NCBI GenBank assembly: GCA_016787445.1
Contig: JAEUTQ010000024.1
Location: forward strand, 1-64,000
Source of the DNA: Bacteroidia bacterium
Lineage (GTDB): Bacteria > Bacteroidota > Bacteroidia > B-17B0 > Aurantibacillaceae
Direction of reading: 5' to 3'
Length of the DNA: 64,000 nt
In this document: positions 51,373-62,400 of the stretch, one piece after another
How positions within the stretch are numbered: position 1 is the stretch's first letter
How the letters are laid out: the number at the start of each line of letters is the position of its first letter
Position numbers and translations under genes: made by a program
Notes under the pieces: model-generated
The model's input: the letters and a program-made list of their open reading frames with translations, nothing else
The model's database searches: none
What the model was told of the DNA's origin: nothing

Positions 51373-53163
51373 ATGAAGAACATCAGGAACTTTTGCATTA
51401 TTGCCCATATCGACCACGGAAAAAGCACACTTGCCGACCGCCTATTGGAATATACAAACACCATTAGTAAACGCGAGATGCAAGACCAGGTTTTGGATGA
51501 CATGGATCTAGAGAAAGAGCGCGGGATTACCATTAAGAGTCACGCCATTCAAATGGATTACATGTACAAAGGCGAGAAGTATGTTTTGAATTTGATTGAT
51601 ACGCCGGGTCACGTTGACTTTAGTTACGAAGTATCGCGTTCCATTGCGGCGTGTGAAGGTGCTTTATTAATTGTAGATGCCGCACAGGGTATACAGGCAC
51701 AAACCATTTCCAATTTATATTTAGCCTTAGAACATGATTTGGAAATTATTCCTATCATGAACAAAATAGATTTACCAAGTGCCGAGCCTGAATTAGTAAA
51801 AGATCAAATTGTAGATTTATTAGGTTGTAAGCGCGAAGATATTATGTCGGCTTCCGGAAAAACCGGACAAGGCGTACATGAAATTTTAGAAGCGATTGTA
51901 GATAGAATTCCTGCCCCTAGCGGTGATGAGAATGGTCCGTTACAAGCATTGATTTTTGATTCTGTATTTAATTCTTTCAGAGGTATTATTGCTTACTTCC
52001 GTATTTATAACGGACAGTTAAAGAAAGGCGACAAAGTAAAATTTGTGAATACAGGCATGGAATACAATGCCGATGAAATTGGTGTATTACGTTTAAAACA
52101 AGAACCTCGTGATATCGTAAAAACCGGTGATGTAGGTTATATTATTTCCGGAATTAAAGAAGCGCGTGAGGTAAAAGTGGGTGATACGATTACCACTGTT
52201 GCAAATCCATGTAAAGAAGCAATTAAAGGATTTGAAGATGTAAAACCAATGGTATTTGCCGGTATTTATCCTGTAGATACTGAAGATTTCGAAGAGCTTC
52301 GTTACTCGATGGAGAAGTTACAATTAAATGATGCTTCATTGACCTGGGAACCGGAAAGCTCTGCGGCTTTAGGTTTCGGATTCCGTTGCGGATTCTTAGG
52401 AATGTTACACATGGAGATTGTACAGGAACGTTTGGAACGCGAGTTCAACATGACGGTTATTACCACTGTACCAAACGTAAGTTACATTGCATACAAAACT
52501 AACGGTGAGGTTATAACGGTAAACAATCCGAGTGACTTACCAGATCCTGCACTCATTGATTATGTAGAAGAGCCGTATATAAAAGCAAATATCATTACTA
52601 AATCAGAATTTATTGGTCCGGTAATGAGTTTGTGTATTGAGAAGCGCGGACAAATTGTTACTCAAAATTATTTAACTGCCGATCGCGTTGAATTAGTTTT
52701 TGAAATGCCATTAGGAGAAGTTGTATTTGATTTCTTCGACCGATTAAAATCTATCTCTAAAGGTTATGCTTCTTTCGATTATCATCCAATAGGCATGAAA
52801 CAATCTGACTTAGTGAAGCTGGATATTTTATTGAATGGCGAACAAGTGGATGCTTTATCTGCCTTAATACATCGCAGCAATGCCTATGAATTCGGTAAAA
52901 AGATTTGCGAAAAATTGAAAGAATTAATCCCGCGTCAGCAATTTGAAATTCCTATTCAGGCTGCAGTGGGCGCGAAAATTATTGCGCGTGAAACCATTCG
53001 CGCGATTCGTAAAGACGTAACTGCGAAATGTTATGGTGGTGATATCAGCCGTAAGCGTAAATTATTGGAAAAACAAAAAGAAGGTAAAAAGCGCATGAAG
53101 CAAGTTGGTAGTGTAGAGATTCCGCAAAGTGCCTTCATGGCTGTGTTAAAGCTAAACGATTAG
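51373..53163 (+). CDS. lepA: LepA, elongation factor 4 (back-translocase GTPase)
   Basis: A 596-residue translational GTPase that binds ribosomes and is linked to ribosome assembly and translation under stress. ATG at 51373 gives the canonical [24 protein letters not shown]; 11 open codons upstream are unlikely. G1 is [10 protein letters not shown]3 [12 protein letters not shown] and G4 [10 protein letters not shown]. The LepA-specific C-terminal domain is complete ([34 protein letters not shown]). The PorT-like gene follows after 36 bases. Confidence 0.97.
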   Translation: MKNIRNFCIIAHIDHGKSTLADRLLEYTNTISKREMQDQVLDDMDLEKERGITIKSHAIQMDYMYKGEKYVLNLIDTPGHVDFSYEVSRSIAACEGALLIVDAAQGIQAQTISNLYLALEHDLEIIPIMNKIDLPSAEPELVKDQIVDLLGCKREDIMSASGKTGQGVHEILEAIVDRIPAPSGDENGPLQALIFDSVFNSFRGIIAYFRIYNGQLKKGDKVKFVNTGMEYNADEIGVLRLKQEPRDIVKTGDVGYIISGIKEAREVKVGDTITTVANPCKEAIKGFEDVKPMVFAGIYPVDTEDFEELRYSMEKLQLNDASLTWEPESSAALGFGFRCGFLGMLHMEIVQERLEREFNMTVITTVPNVSYIAYKTNGEVITVNNPSDLPDPALIDYVEEPYIKANIITKSEFIGPVMSLCIEKRGQIVTQNYLTADRVELVFEMPLGEVVFDFFDRLKSISKGYASFDYHPIGMKQSDLVKLDILLNGEQVDALSALIHRSNAYEFGKKICEKLKELIPRQQFEIPIQAAVGAKIIARETIRAIRKDVTAKCYGGDISRKRKLLEKQKEGKKRMKQVGSVEIPQSAFMAVLKLND

Positions 53164-53199
53164 TGTAATAAAATCATTATTTACACGTTATAAATTAAG

Positions 53200-53955
53200 T
53201 TGAGAGCAGTAAAATTCATAACGCTTTTTTTGATTGGCTTCCTTCAGAGCTTTAGTCAGCAAAGTGATGGAATGGGCACCAATCTTCGTAATTTTTACAA
53301 AGGAAAATTGCATTTTGGTTTTACCATTGCTGCTAATCACACCGACTTCAGAATTCATACCGTAAGTAACGCCGCCTTTCCGGATACTGTTATTGATGAT
53401 GTGCGTTATAAAATCAGAAGCGTTTACACCAAGGGCGATCCGGGATTTGCATTAGGTATTGTTTGTGATGTTCGCGTGCACGAATATTTACGCGCGCGCT
53501 TTACACCCAATATCAGTTTTGGCTCGCGCTCTTTAGAATACACCTTGCAAAATGCTAAACACGACAGCACCAAAATATTTATAAAAGGTGTTGAATCAAC
53601 CTTTCTGATTTTTCCGATCGAATTAAAATTACAATCCAAACGAATGGGTAATTTTGGCGCTTACGTTATTGGCGGCGGGGCTTATGCATTGGATTTAGCT
53701 TCCAATAAAAAAGCCGCAGCTGTAAGCAGTAATGCCAACCGATTAGACGATGCCGTGCGAATTAAGCGGGATGATTTTATTTACAGCGTGGGCGCCGGTG
53801 TGGATTTCTACCTGCAGTATTTTAAATTCGGAATGGAATTAAAAATAATGAATGGCACCAAAAACTTAATTTACCGCGATAACAATATCTTTGCAAAAAG
53901 TGTTGACAAGGTGAATTCGCGCATGGTCGTGTTTTCTCTTACGTTTGAGGGGTAA
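53200..53955 (+). CDS. porT: PorT-like outer-membrane protein (T9SS/gliding component)
   Basis: A 251-residue protein beginning at TTG 53200 (MRAVKFITLFLIGFLQSFSQ). The body is the PorT pattern: KLHFGFTIAANHTDFRIHTV... FPDTVIDDVRYKIRSVYTKGDPGFALGIVCDVRVHEYLRARFTPNISFGSRSLEYTLQ... ESTFLIFPIELKLQSKRMGNFGAYVIGGGAYALDL... FIYSVGAGVDFYLQYFKFGMELKIMNG. It has 8-stranded barrel character with a terminal strand ending SLTFEG. PorT is required for type IX secretion in related bacteria; the cargo genes in this window make that role fitting. The porT name is a family assignment by eye. It is 36 bases after lepA. Confidence 0.75.
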   Translation: MRAVKFITLFLIGFLQSFSQQSDGMGTNLRNFYKGKLHFGFTIAANHTDFRIHTVSNAAFPDTVIDDVRYKIRSVYTKGDPGFALGIVCDVRVHEYLRARFTPNISFGSRSLEYTLQNAKHDSTKIFIKGVESTFLIFPIELKLQSKRMGNFGAYVIGGGAYALDLASNKKAAAVSSNANRLDDAVRIKRDDFIYSVGAGVDFYLQYFKFGMELKIMNGTKNLIYRDNNIFAKSVDKVNSRMVVFSLTFEG

Positions 53956-53969
53956 AATAATTAGTAAGT

Positions 53970-54252
53970 GTCAGTTCGAGCGTAGTCGAGAACTTTAGTT
54001 AAGAGAAATCTTTTTTTAGATTCCTCCCTACGGTTGGAATGACAAAACGAGAAGAATGTCAGTTCGAGCGAAGTCGAGAACTTTAGTTAAGAGAAATCAA
54101 TTGAGAAGATTCCTCCCTACGGTCGGAATGACAAAATGAGAAGAATGTCAGTTCGAGCGTAGTCGAGAACATTCAATGTCAGTTCGAGCGTAGTCGAGAA
54201 CTTTAGTTAAGAGAAATCAATTGAAAAGATTCCTCTCTACGGTCGGAATGAC
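53970..54252. repeat. Tandem intergenic repeat array, period 88-89 bp
   Basis: Units begin GTCAGTTCGAGCGWAGTCGAG at 53970, 54058, 54147 and 54178. Periods are 88 and 89, then a truncated 31-base unit. Each full unit reads GTCAGTTCGAGCG, TTAGTTAAGAGAAATC, ATTCCTCCCTACGGTYGGAATGAC. The GTCAGTTCGAG and GGAATGAC parts echo the GTCATTCCGA and CGAAATGAC parts of the array at 6720, so the two arrays belong to one broad family. This is the 338-base gap between the porT-like and FAD genes; no other content is seen. Confidence 0.9.
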
Positions 54253-54293
54253 GAACGAAAGAAAAACTAAGGGATAAAAACCCTTCTTATAAC

Positions 54294-55871
54294 ATGAAAA
54301 AAACAATTCAACTGCAGCTGCCTGCAACAACAGCATTTAACGAGCAGCTTTTAAAAGAAGAAATTGCTACGCAACTTTCTTTAAATCCTGACGATACATT
54401 TTCTATTCAACCGGTAAAACGCAGCATTGATGCGCGGGGAAGAAACATTAAGATAAACTTAACTGTGGATGTTTACATTAACGAAAGCATTCCTGAATTT
54501 TCTTATACCCCCGATTACAAACACTGTACTCCCAACTCCGAACTCCGAACCATAATTGGCGCCGGACCTGCCGGATTATTTGCTGCACTGCGTTGCTTAG
54601 AATTAGGTTTAAAGCCTGTGATTTTTGAACGTGGTAAAGATGTGCAAAGCCGTCGCCGCGATTTAGCGGCCATTAATAAAGAACACCTTGTTAATCCGGA
54701 AAGTAATTACTGTTTTGGCGAAGGCGGTGCAGGAACTTACAGTGATGGTAAATTATATACACGCTCTACAAAGCGCGGTGATGTAGAAAAAATCCTTAAG
54801 GTTCTCGTTTATCATGGAGCTTCTACCGAAATATTGGTGGATGCCCATCCTCATATTGGCACGAATAAATTGCCAAAAATTATCGCCAACATGCGCGAAA
54901 CAATTTTAAAATTCGGAGGAGAAATTCATTTTGAACATAAATTAACGGATTTTAAAACAGATAAAAACTTACTGAAAGAAATCACCGTTTTGGATCTGAA
55001 AAGCGGAGAAGAAAAATTGTTTCCTGTCAACAAAATTATATTAGCAACCGGACACAGCGCGCGTAACATTTATGAATTATTGCACGCGAAGAATGTTTTA
55101 ATTGAAGCGAAACCTTTTGCGATGGGTGTCCGCGCCGAACATCCTCAGGAATTGATTGACCGCATCCAATATCATTGCGGTAGTTTGAATGAAGTGGTGC
55201 AAAAAAGAAATTATTTGCCGGCTGCCAGTTATAGTTTAGTACAGCAGGTGAATGGCAGAGGTGTGTATTCTTTTTGTATGTGTCCCGGAGGCATTATCGC
55301 GCCGTGCGCTACTGACCAGGAAGAAATAGTAACGAATGGTTGGTCGCCAAGTAAACGAAATAATCCTTACGCGAACAGTGGCATAGTTGTTGGATTTGAT
55401 CTAAAAGATTTTGAGCCTTACAAAAAACACGGTGCGCTCGCCGGATTGGAATTTCAAAAACAATTGGAACACACGGCATGGACAAAAGGCGGGAAAACCC
55501 AAACCGCTCCCGCACAACGTTTACAGGATTTTGTGAATAATAAATTAAGTAACACACTCCCCGATTGCTCTTATCAGCCTGGAATCACTTCGGTGATGAT
55601 GAATGAAGTGTTGGGAAGATTAATTGGTCCGAGCTTGCAGGAAGGTTTTAAATCTTTCGGCAATAAAATGCGTGGCTATTTAACCAATGAAGCTGTTATT
55701 GTAGGAGTAGAATCGCGCACCTCAACACCGGTGCGCATTCCGCGTGACAGGGAAACGCTAAAGCATCCGCAACTTGAAAATTTATTTCCTTGCGGTGAAG
55801 GCGCAGGATTTGCCGGAGGAATTGTTAGCGCAGCAATTGATGGAGAGAAATGTACTGAGGCTTCGAAATAA
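54294..55871 (+). CDS. FAD-dependent dehydrogenase (COG2509 type)
   Basis: A 525-residue flavoprotein. An N-terminal domain of about 85 residues carries a conserved basic stretch (VKRSIDARGRNIKINLTVDVY). The FAD-binding GxGxxG is at IIGAGPAGLFAALRCLELGLKPVIFERG. The typical family segments are FGEGGAGTYSDGKLYTR, HPHIGTNKLPKI, LATGHSARNIYELL, AKPFAMGVRAEHPQELID, SFCMCPGGIIAPCATDQEEIVTNGWSPSKRNNPYANSGIV and FPCGEGAGFAGGIVSAAIDG. The electron acceptor and substrate are not known. It stands alone after the repeat array. Confidence 0.9.
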   Translation: MKKTIQLQLPATTAFNEQLLKEEIATQLSLNPDDTFSIQPVKRSIDARGRNIKINLTVDVYINESIPEFSYTPDYKHCTPNSELRTIIGAGPAGLFAALRCLELGLKPVIFERGKDVQSRRRDLAAINKEHLVNPESNYCFGEGGAGTYSDGKLYTRSTKRGDVEKILKVLVYHGASTEILVDAHPHIGTNKLPKIIANMRETILKFGGEIHFEHKLTDFKTDKNLLKEITVLDLKSGEEKLFPVNKIILATGHSARNIYELLHAKNVLIEAKPFAMGVRAEHPQELIDRIQYHCGSLNEVVQKRNYLPAASYSLVQQVNGRGVYSFCMCPGGIIAPCATDQEEIVTNGWSPSKRNNPYANSGIVVGFDLKDFEPYKKHGALAGLEFQKQLEHTAWTKGGKTQTAPAQRLQDFVNNKLSNTLPDCSYQPGITSVMMNEVLGRLIGPSLQEGFKSFGNKMRGYLTNEAVIVGVESRTSTPVRIPRDRETLKHPQLENLFPCGEGAGFAGGIVSAAIDGEKCTEASK

Positions 55872-55872
55872 G

Positions 55873-56280
55873 CTATTGAACAATAATCGTCCAATTCAAT
55901 TTTTCTAATTCCTCCAAAGAATAAGAGTAAAGTCTATAATACTTTCGCATGGAGTTTAAGTCATTAACATCTTTATAGAGAGCTGCGAATTTTATCAAAC
56001 TATCTTTTGAATAAACGTACATAAATAATTTGCCGCTTTTACTTCGTTCAATTGAATGCTTCCATCCTTTCTGCCCGCTCATGTTTATTTCATTTACTGA
56101 ATCATTCATAGGAATGGATTTTCGCAAATAATACGCGAAATTATTTCGATCACCAGCCAAAGTGTCATAAGTAATTATATAACAAATTTCACTTGTTTTT
56201 TCATTTATAATTTTAAGTTTTCTATCATAAAACTCGCACGAAACAAATAATAGAAAACTATAATAAATTAACTTCTTCAT
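55873..56280 (-). CDS. Small lipoprotein, unknown
   Basis: A 135-residue protein starting MKKLIYYSFLLFVSCEFYDRK (ATG 56280). The Cys after VS gives a lipobox-like site. The mature part has no recognised domain (KIINEKTSEICYIITYDTLAGDRNNFAYYLRKSIPMNDSVNEINMSGQKGWKHSIERSKSGKLFMYVYSKDSLIKFAALYKDVNDLNSMRKYYRLYSYSLEELEKLNWTIIV). The GWKHSIERSKSGKLFMYVYSKDSL stretch suggests a beta-sheet domain seen in several unannotated Bacteroidota lipoproteins. An open extension upstream runs through a palindrome (56299-56321) and is not coding. Confidence 0.7.
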   Translation of the reverse strand: MKKLIYYSFLLFVSCEFYDRKLKIINEKTSEICYIITYDTLAGDRNNFAYYLRKSIPMNDSVNEINMSGQKGWKHSIERSKSGKLFMYVYSKDSLIKFAALYKDVNDLNSMRKYYRLYSYSLEELEKLNWTIIVQ

Positions 56281-56298
56281 ATTAATGTTTATCCCGTT

Positions 56299-56321
56299 CG
56301 CGCGGATTTGTAATCCGTGCG
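56299..56321. repeat. Palindrome CGGATT-TGT-AATCCG in an intergenic repeat
   Basis: The CGGATT / AATCCG stem with loop TGT is extended outward by a G-T and further C-G pairs. It lies 19 bases upstream of the lipoprotein ATG. The CGCGGATT motif also occurs at 6659 in the tandem array region. Confidence 0.75.
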
Positions 56322-56453
56322 CCAAAATGCTTATTTGTTTTAAAAAGTAAAATACTGTCCGTTTTTGAAAGAGTAGACTTTAATCTAAGTTATAAATAGT
56401 TTACTAATTTAAAAAACACAGTATACCATCAAAGCGCACAACATCCTAAAACA

Positions 56454-56483
56454 AAAAAGCCCGAACATTTGCCCGGGCTTTTT
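56454..56483 (-). terminator. Terminator of the SprB-repeat adhesin gene
   Basis: Stem AAAAAGCCCG (56454-56463) and CGGGCTTTTT (56474-56483). In minus-strand RNA a T-run follows. It lies directly after the stop at 56487. Confidence 0.9.
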
Positions 56484-56486
56484 AAT

Positions 56487-59400
56487 TTATTGCACTTTCT
56501 TTAATCGTGACAACAGAGTGACGTGACCAACATATTTGTGCTCATTACCTCCTAAATCCCTCACAATAATTTTATACACATAAACTCCATCCTCCACTGC
56601 CTTAGTACTTCCTTTCACAGTTCCATCCCAACCTTTACGGAAATTATCGCTGGTAAAGATCAACTCACCCCAACGATCGAAGATATACATCACATAATTC
56701 TCTTCATCAATACCAACACCTTTTGGCTGGAATACATCATTTAATCCGTTTTCATCCGGTGTAAATGCATTCGGAATATAAATCGCGTAATCAGGCGTTA
56801 TTTCTACGTGATGCATAACAGTATCCATACAACCTTTATCATTAATTGCTACCAAATACACTTGGTATACACCAATTAAATCATACACATGCGAAGGATG
56901 CATTACAGTTGAATTATTATTAGGCGCATTATAATCACCAAAATCCCAGAAGTACGTTACAGCTCCCGTAGAGGTGTTTGTAAACTGAATTTCCGGATTC
57001 AACATGGAAGTTGATTGCGGTGTTGGGAAAAACTCTGCAATCGGCTTAGGATATACTTCAATATAATTCATTACTGATGTATCTTTCTTACAACCGAACT
57101 GATTTACGATTGAGAAACTCACATTATAGAATCCTGCTTCCGGATAATACCATGTAATTGGACTGCCACCTGCTGTTCCGCCTCCACCATTACCTCCACC
57201 GAATGTCCAGGTATAAATATCTGTGTTCGATGTTGAAGTAGCAGTGTAGTTAACCGTTAGAGGCATACAACCTTTAACAACATCGGAGCTAAATGTACCT
57301 TGCGGTAACGGATTTACATTCACCGTAAATTGCGCTGTAGCACCCGGTACTGTACAACCATCGTTGATAGATACAGTGTAGATGTTAGGCGTGGTAAAGA
57401 AGTTAGCTGTTACCTGAGTAGCGGAACCTGTTGTGCCATTACTCCAGTTGTAAGTATATGGACCACCATTACCCGGACTTGTAATGTTAGGTGTTAAGGT
57501 TGCATTATCACCGTGACATTTAGTTACACTGAATCCACTTGCTAATAATTGCGGCTTCACATTGATATTAATGATTTTTGGTGAAGTCGAACAACCATTC
57601 GCATCAGTTAATGATACCATGTATGATGTGGTTACTGTTGGTGTTAATGCATGCGGACCACCACCGGATAAACTTGGTGTCCAGCTATACGTATAAGCAG
57701 GAGTACCGCCGCTACCGGCTGCATAAATCTGTGCAACTTGTCCATAACAAATGGTTGGGTCAGGACTCACATTCAATAATAAAATATTTGGTTGTGTTAC
57801 ATTCACAACACCACTCGCTGTACAACCATACACATCGGTTACAGTAGCTGAATAAACACCAGCGCCTACTCCATTTACAGTTTGTGTAGTAGATGCTGAA
57901 GGATTATTCCAGATAAATGTATATGGCGCTGTTCCTGATGAGAAGTTGATTGCCATTGAACCATTCTGCTGACCAAAACACAACGGCGCTGTGAAAGTCA
58001 TAGATGTTAAGTTTGGTCCCGGTGCATTTGGTACGTTTACTGATTGTGTAATCACGCAACCGTTAGCATCCGTTATTACCACATTCCAGTTATTAGAACT
58101 TAGGTTAGTCGCCACTGAAGTGTTTTGAGGTGTAGGCGTATTCCAGTTATAAGAATATCCCGGCGTACCACCACTAACAGAAACTGTTGCACTACCATTT
58201 GCATTTCCGCATGTAGCAGGAGTTGCCGTAGCTGAACTTAATAACTGTGTAGGCTGAGATATCACATATACACCGCTTGTTGTACACGATTTAGTATCGG
58301 TTACTAATAAACTATATGTTCCCGCAGCTAAATTAGTAATCACAGGATTTCCAGGTTGAGTTGGCGACCAAACTAATGTATAGGCAGGTGTACCACCCGT
58401 TATATTAGTAGTGATTTGTCCTGTATTATTATTAAAGCAAGTTAAATTAGTGACAGAGAAACTGTTTATCACCAATGGATTTGGTTGATTAATGGTTACT
58501 GTTTGTGAAGTAGGACAACCATTTGCATCCGTCACAAAACATGTATACGTACCAGGACCCATGCTCACTGCTACTGAAGAGCTTTGTGCGGTTGGCGTCC
58601 AGAGGTAAGTGTAACCCGGAGTACCACCGTTCAATAACATAGTTGCAGTTCCATTGCTGGCACCACTACAAGTTACATGCGTTACGTTTGTAATGGCACT
58701 GTTTAATTGCGGTGGCTGAGTAATATTTACTGAACCTGTTGCAATACAACCCGCGGCATCTGTTATTGTAATAGAGTGGAATCCTGCAGGTAAATTATTT
58801 ACGTTTTGTGTAGTTTGTGCAAGATAAGACCATAGAATACTAATTGTTCCGGTACCACCTGATATACTTGTTGTAGCAGAACCGTTATTTCCACCAAAAC
58901 AACTTACCGCCGTTGTATTTGTAACAACTAATGTTGGTCCTGCGATATCATTAATTAAAGCGACACCTGAAATCGTACAACCGTTCACGTCAGTTACTGT
59001 AACTGTGTAAGCACCTGCAGTAACACCATTAATACAAGAGTTGGTAAATAATGGATTGCTGGTCCATTGATAAGTATATCCACCTGCTCCACCACCAGCT
59101 AACACACACATGCTACCGTTTGCTTGTAAACAGTTAGAGTTCGTTGAACTCACCACTGCAGTTAAAGCTGCAGGTTGTGTAATAGTTGTTGTACGTGTAG
59201 TTACACAACCTAAGTTATCTGTAATCTGAACGGTATGCGTTCCCGGAGGTAATGTATTTACATTTGGTGTATTATTTAATGTTGGGAACCATAAGAAGGT
59301 ATAAGGGCCCGTTCCACCGCTATATGCTAAATTACCGATACCGTTATTTAATCCGTTACAAGTTACATTGGTACTGGTTAAGGTTGCTTGTAGTGGCGTT

Positions 59401-62400
59401 GGTTGAGTAATTGTTGCAACGGCTGTAGTGATACAACCCATCGCATCTGTAATGGTTGCGGTGTAATTACCTGCGGCAAGACTGCTTGATGTGGCTGCTG
59501 TTGCTCCCGATGGCGACCAGTTATAAGTATAACCCGGCGTTCCACCTGAAGGCATTACTGTTGCAAATCCATCTGTATAACCTGCACAACTTACATTTCC
59601 TGTAGCAGAGATGCTGGCCGTTAGTTGTGTTGGCTGAGTAATAATTACAGAAGCTGTTGCAGTACATCCGTTTTGATCAGTCGTAAATAAAGTATAGGTA
59701 CCAGGACACAAGTTTGTTACCGCTTGCGTGCTTAATGGTCCTGGACCACCCACCCAATTAAATATAACTGCGCCGATTGAGTTTGAAGTTGTTCCTGTCG
59801 CCATACCGTTACATGCACCAAAACAAGTGACATTGGTTGATGTAATTGCTGAAGTCATTTGCGCAGGATTCAATAATGTTGTAGAAGTTGTAGCTACACA
59901 ACCCATCGCGTCTGTTACAGTTACAATATGATTACCCGGACCGAGTCCTGTAGGATTTGCTAAAGTAGAACCGGAAGGCACCCAATTATAAGAATAACCC
60001 GGTGTTCCGCCTAATACACCTACATTGGCTGTACCGTTTGTTGCATTAAAACATAATGGATTCGTACCCGAAGCAGTTACTGTTAATGCAGGAGGCTGAG
60101 TTATACTTACGCTAACAGAAGAAATACAACCATTCACGTCTGTAACAGTTCCTGTATAAACACCTGCGGTTAAATTTGATGCAATACCTGTATTTTGTCC
60201 GTTACTCCATAAATAAATATATGGCGCATTACCACCACTAACTGTTGTGGTTGCAATACCATTATTACCACCAAAACAACTAACATTAGTTTGACTAGTT
60301 ACACTCATTACAGGTCCCGCCTGATTTGGAATAGAAGCAGCTGCCGTGGTAACACAACCGTTAGCATCCGTTACAGAAACTGTATACGTACCTGCTAAAG
60401 CATTACTGATGCTTGGACCTGTAGCTGAAGTGCTCCATACGTATGTATAACCCGGTGTTCCACCTGTTGCTGATATGGTAGCAGAACCGTTTGCTTGATT
60501 ACAATTAGCTGTAGTTACGCTTGAGGTTACTGTTACTGAAGTTGGCTGTGTAATGGAAGCTGTTGCAACCGCAATACAACCTTTAGAATCGGTTACTGTT
60601 ACGGTGTATGTTCCGGCCGGTAAATTTGGCGCGGTAGCAGTTGTAGCTCCACCTGCAGCCCATAAATAAGTTAATGGAGGTGTACCACCACCGTTATAAA
60701 TTGCAGTAGCTGATCCGTTATTGCCACCAAAACAACTTACTGCGGTTGTTCCTGTCATCACATCCAAAGGACCAGGCTCTGTTAGAGTTCCTGCCACCGA
60801 CGATGTACATCCGAAAGCATCCGTTAAAGTTACAGAGTAAGTTCCTTGTCCGAGGTTGGTAGCTGTTTGTGTATTTTGTCCGTTACTCCAGCTATAGCTG
60901 ATTGGAGCACTCATGGCTCCGGTAAATCCGGCCGTCATGCTTCCGTTTGTAAATCCGGCGCAGCTTGGGTTCAAACTAGCAGTAATAACTGCCGTTCCAC
61001 CCGGTGTTACGCCAATCACACCCACCGCAGTTGTTGTACAAGAATTAGCATCGGTAATTGTTACTGTATAAGTTCCTGCTACAAGAGGATTCGATTGCGC
61101 GTTGTTTCCTCCGCCACCACTCCAGTTAAAAGTATAAGCCGGCGTTCCACCGGATGCCGATACTGATGCCGTACCGTTCGCAGCTGTACAATTAGCATTA
61201 ACAGAACTTACAGTTGCAGTAATAGCAGTTGGCTGCGTTACTTGAACAGATTGAGTTAATGTACATCCGTTTGCGTCACTTACCGTAATATTGTAAATAC
61301 CCGCACCCTGACCGGTGAATGTTGTAGAAGTTTGGAATGGACCTCCATTTAATGAATAATTATAAGGACCTGTTCCACCTGAACCTGCCGCAAGTACGGA
61401 ACCGTTAGTTCCGGCATTACAGCTGGTTGGATTTGATGTTAAGCTTAAAGTTAATTGTGTAGGTTGATTAATGTTTACTGTAGCTGTTGTTACGCAACCT
61501 GCCGCATCCTTAACCAAAACAGTATATGGCTGGGAAGTTAAATTCGTAAATACACCTGAACCGCTGGTTATATTTCCGGGCGTTAATGTATAACTATATC
61601 CCGGTGTTCCACCGGAAGTATTCACTGTAAAGCTTCCATTACTTCCATTAAAACAACTTACTGCGGTTTGTCCGCCGATTAAGGCAACAGGACTTCCTGT
61701 ATTACCAATGGTATAGTTAACTGTTAATGTACAGCTGTTAGCATCCAGTACCGTTAAAGGATATGTTCCAGCTAGCTGACCAGCCGCAAAGGTATTGGTG
61801 CTAAACGGACTGCCATTAAATGAATATTGATAAGGAGCAGTACCACCGGTTACACCAGTTACTGTAGCACTTCCGTTAGCGTTACCGCAATTTGCATTTG
61901 TAGTAGATACACTTGCTGTAGCAGGACCGGTGATGTTTGCAATATTAAATGTGCCGGTAATAATACAACCATTTGCATCGGATACTTGCGCATTTTGAAC
62001 ACCGCTTGCTAAACCTGTTGCTGTATTCGATGAAGAAACAGAGTTAACTGAAAAACTATAAACCGGAGTTCCACCATTTACACCGATGGTTACACTTCCA
62101 ACTGAACCTGCACATGAATTAGGTGCCGTGGTGAAAGTAATTGCTAAAGGTGTTGGTTGTGTAATGACTGCCGTTTGCTGAGCAGTACAGTTATTATTAT
62201 CACGAACTACTACTGTATACGTTCCTGCTGTTAAACCAGTGAAGTTAGCACTCGCCTGGAATGGACCTCCGTTGATTGAATAATTATAACCCGGAATTCC
62301 TCCATTAGCAACTGAGCTGATTGATCCTGTATTTCCGGCATTACATAAAACATTTGAAGGTGTTATTGTTAATGTAACTGGCGTAGGTTGAATAATTGTT

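Noticed and set aside
60846-61166. Plus-strand open frame inside the SprB-repeat gene
   Set aside because: Antisense shadow of repetitive coding DNA; the minus-strand frame is continuous and has clear SprB repeats.
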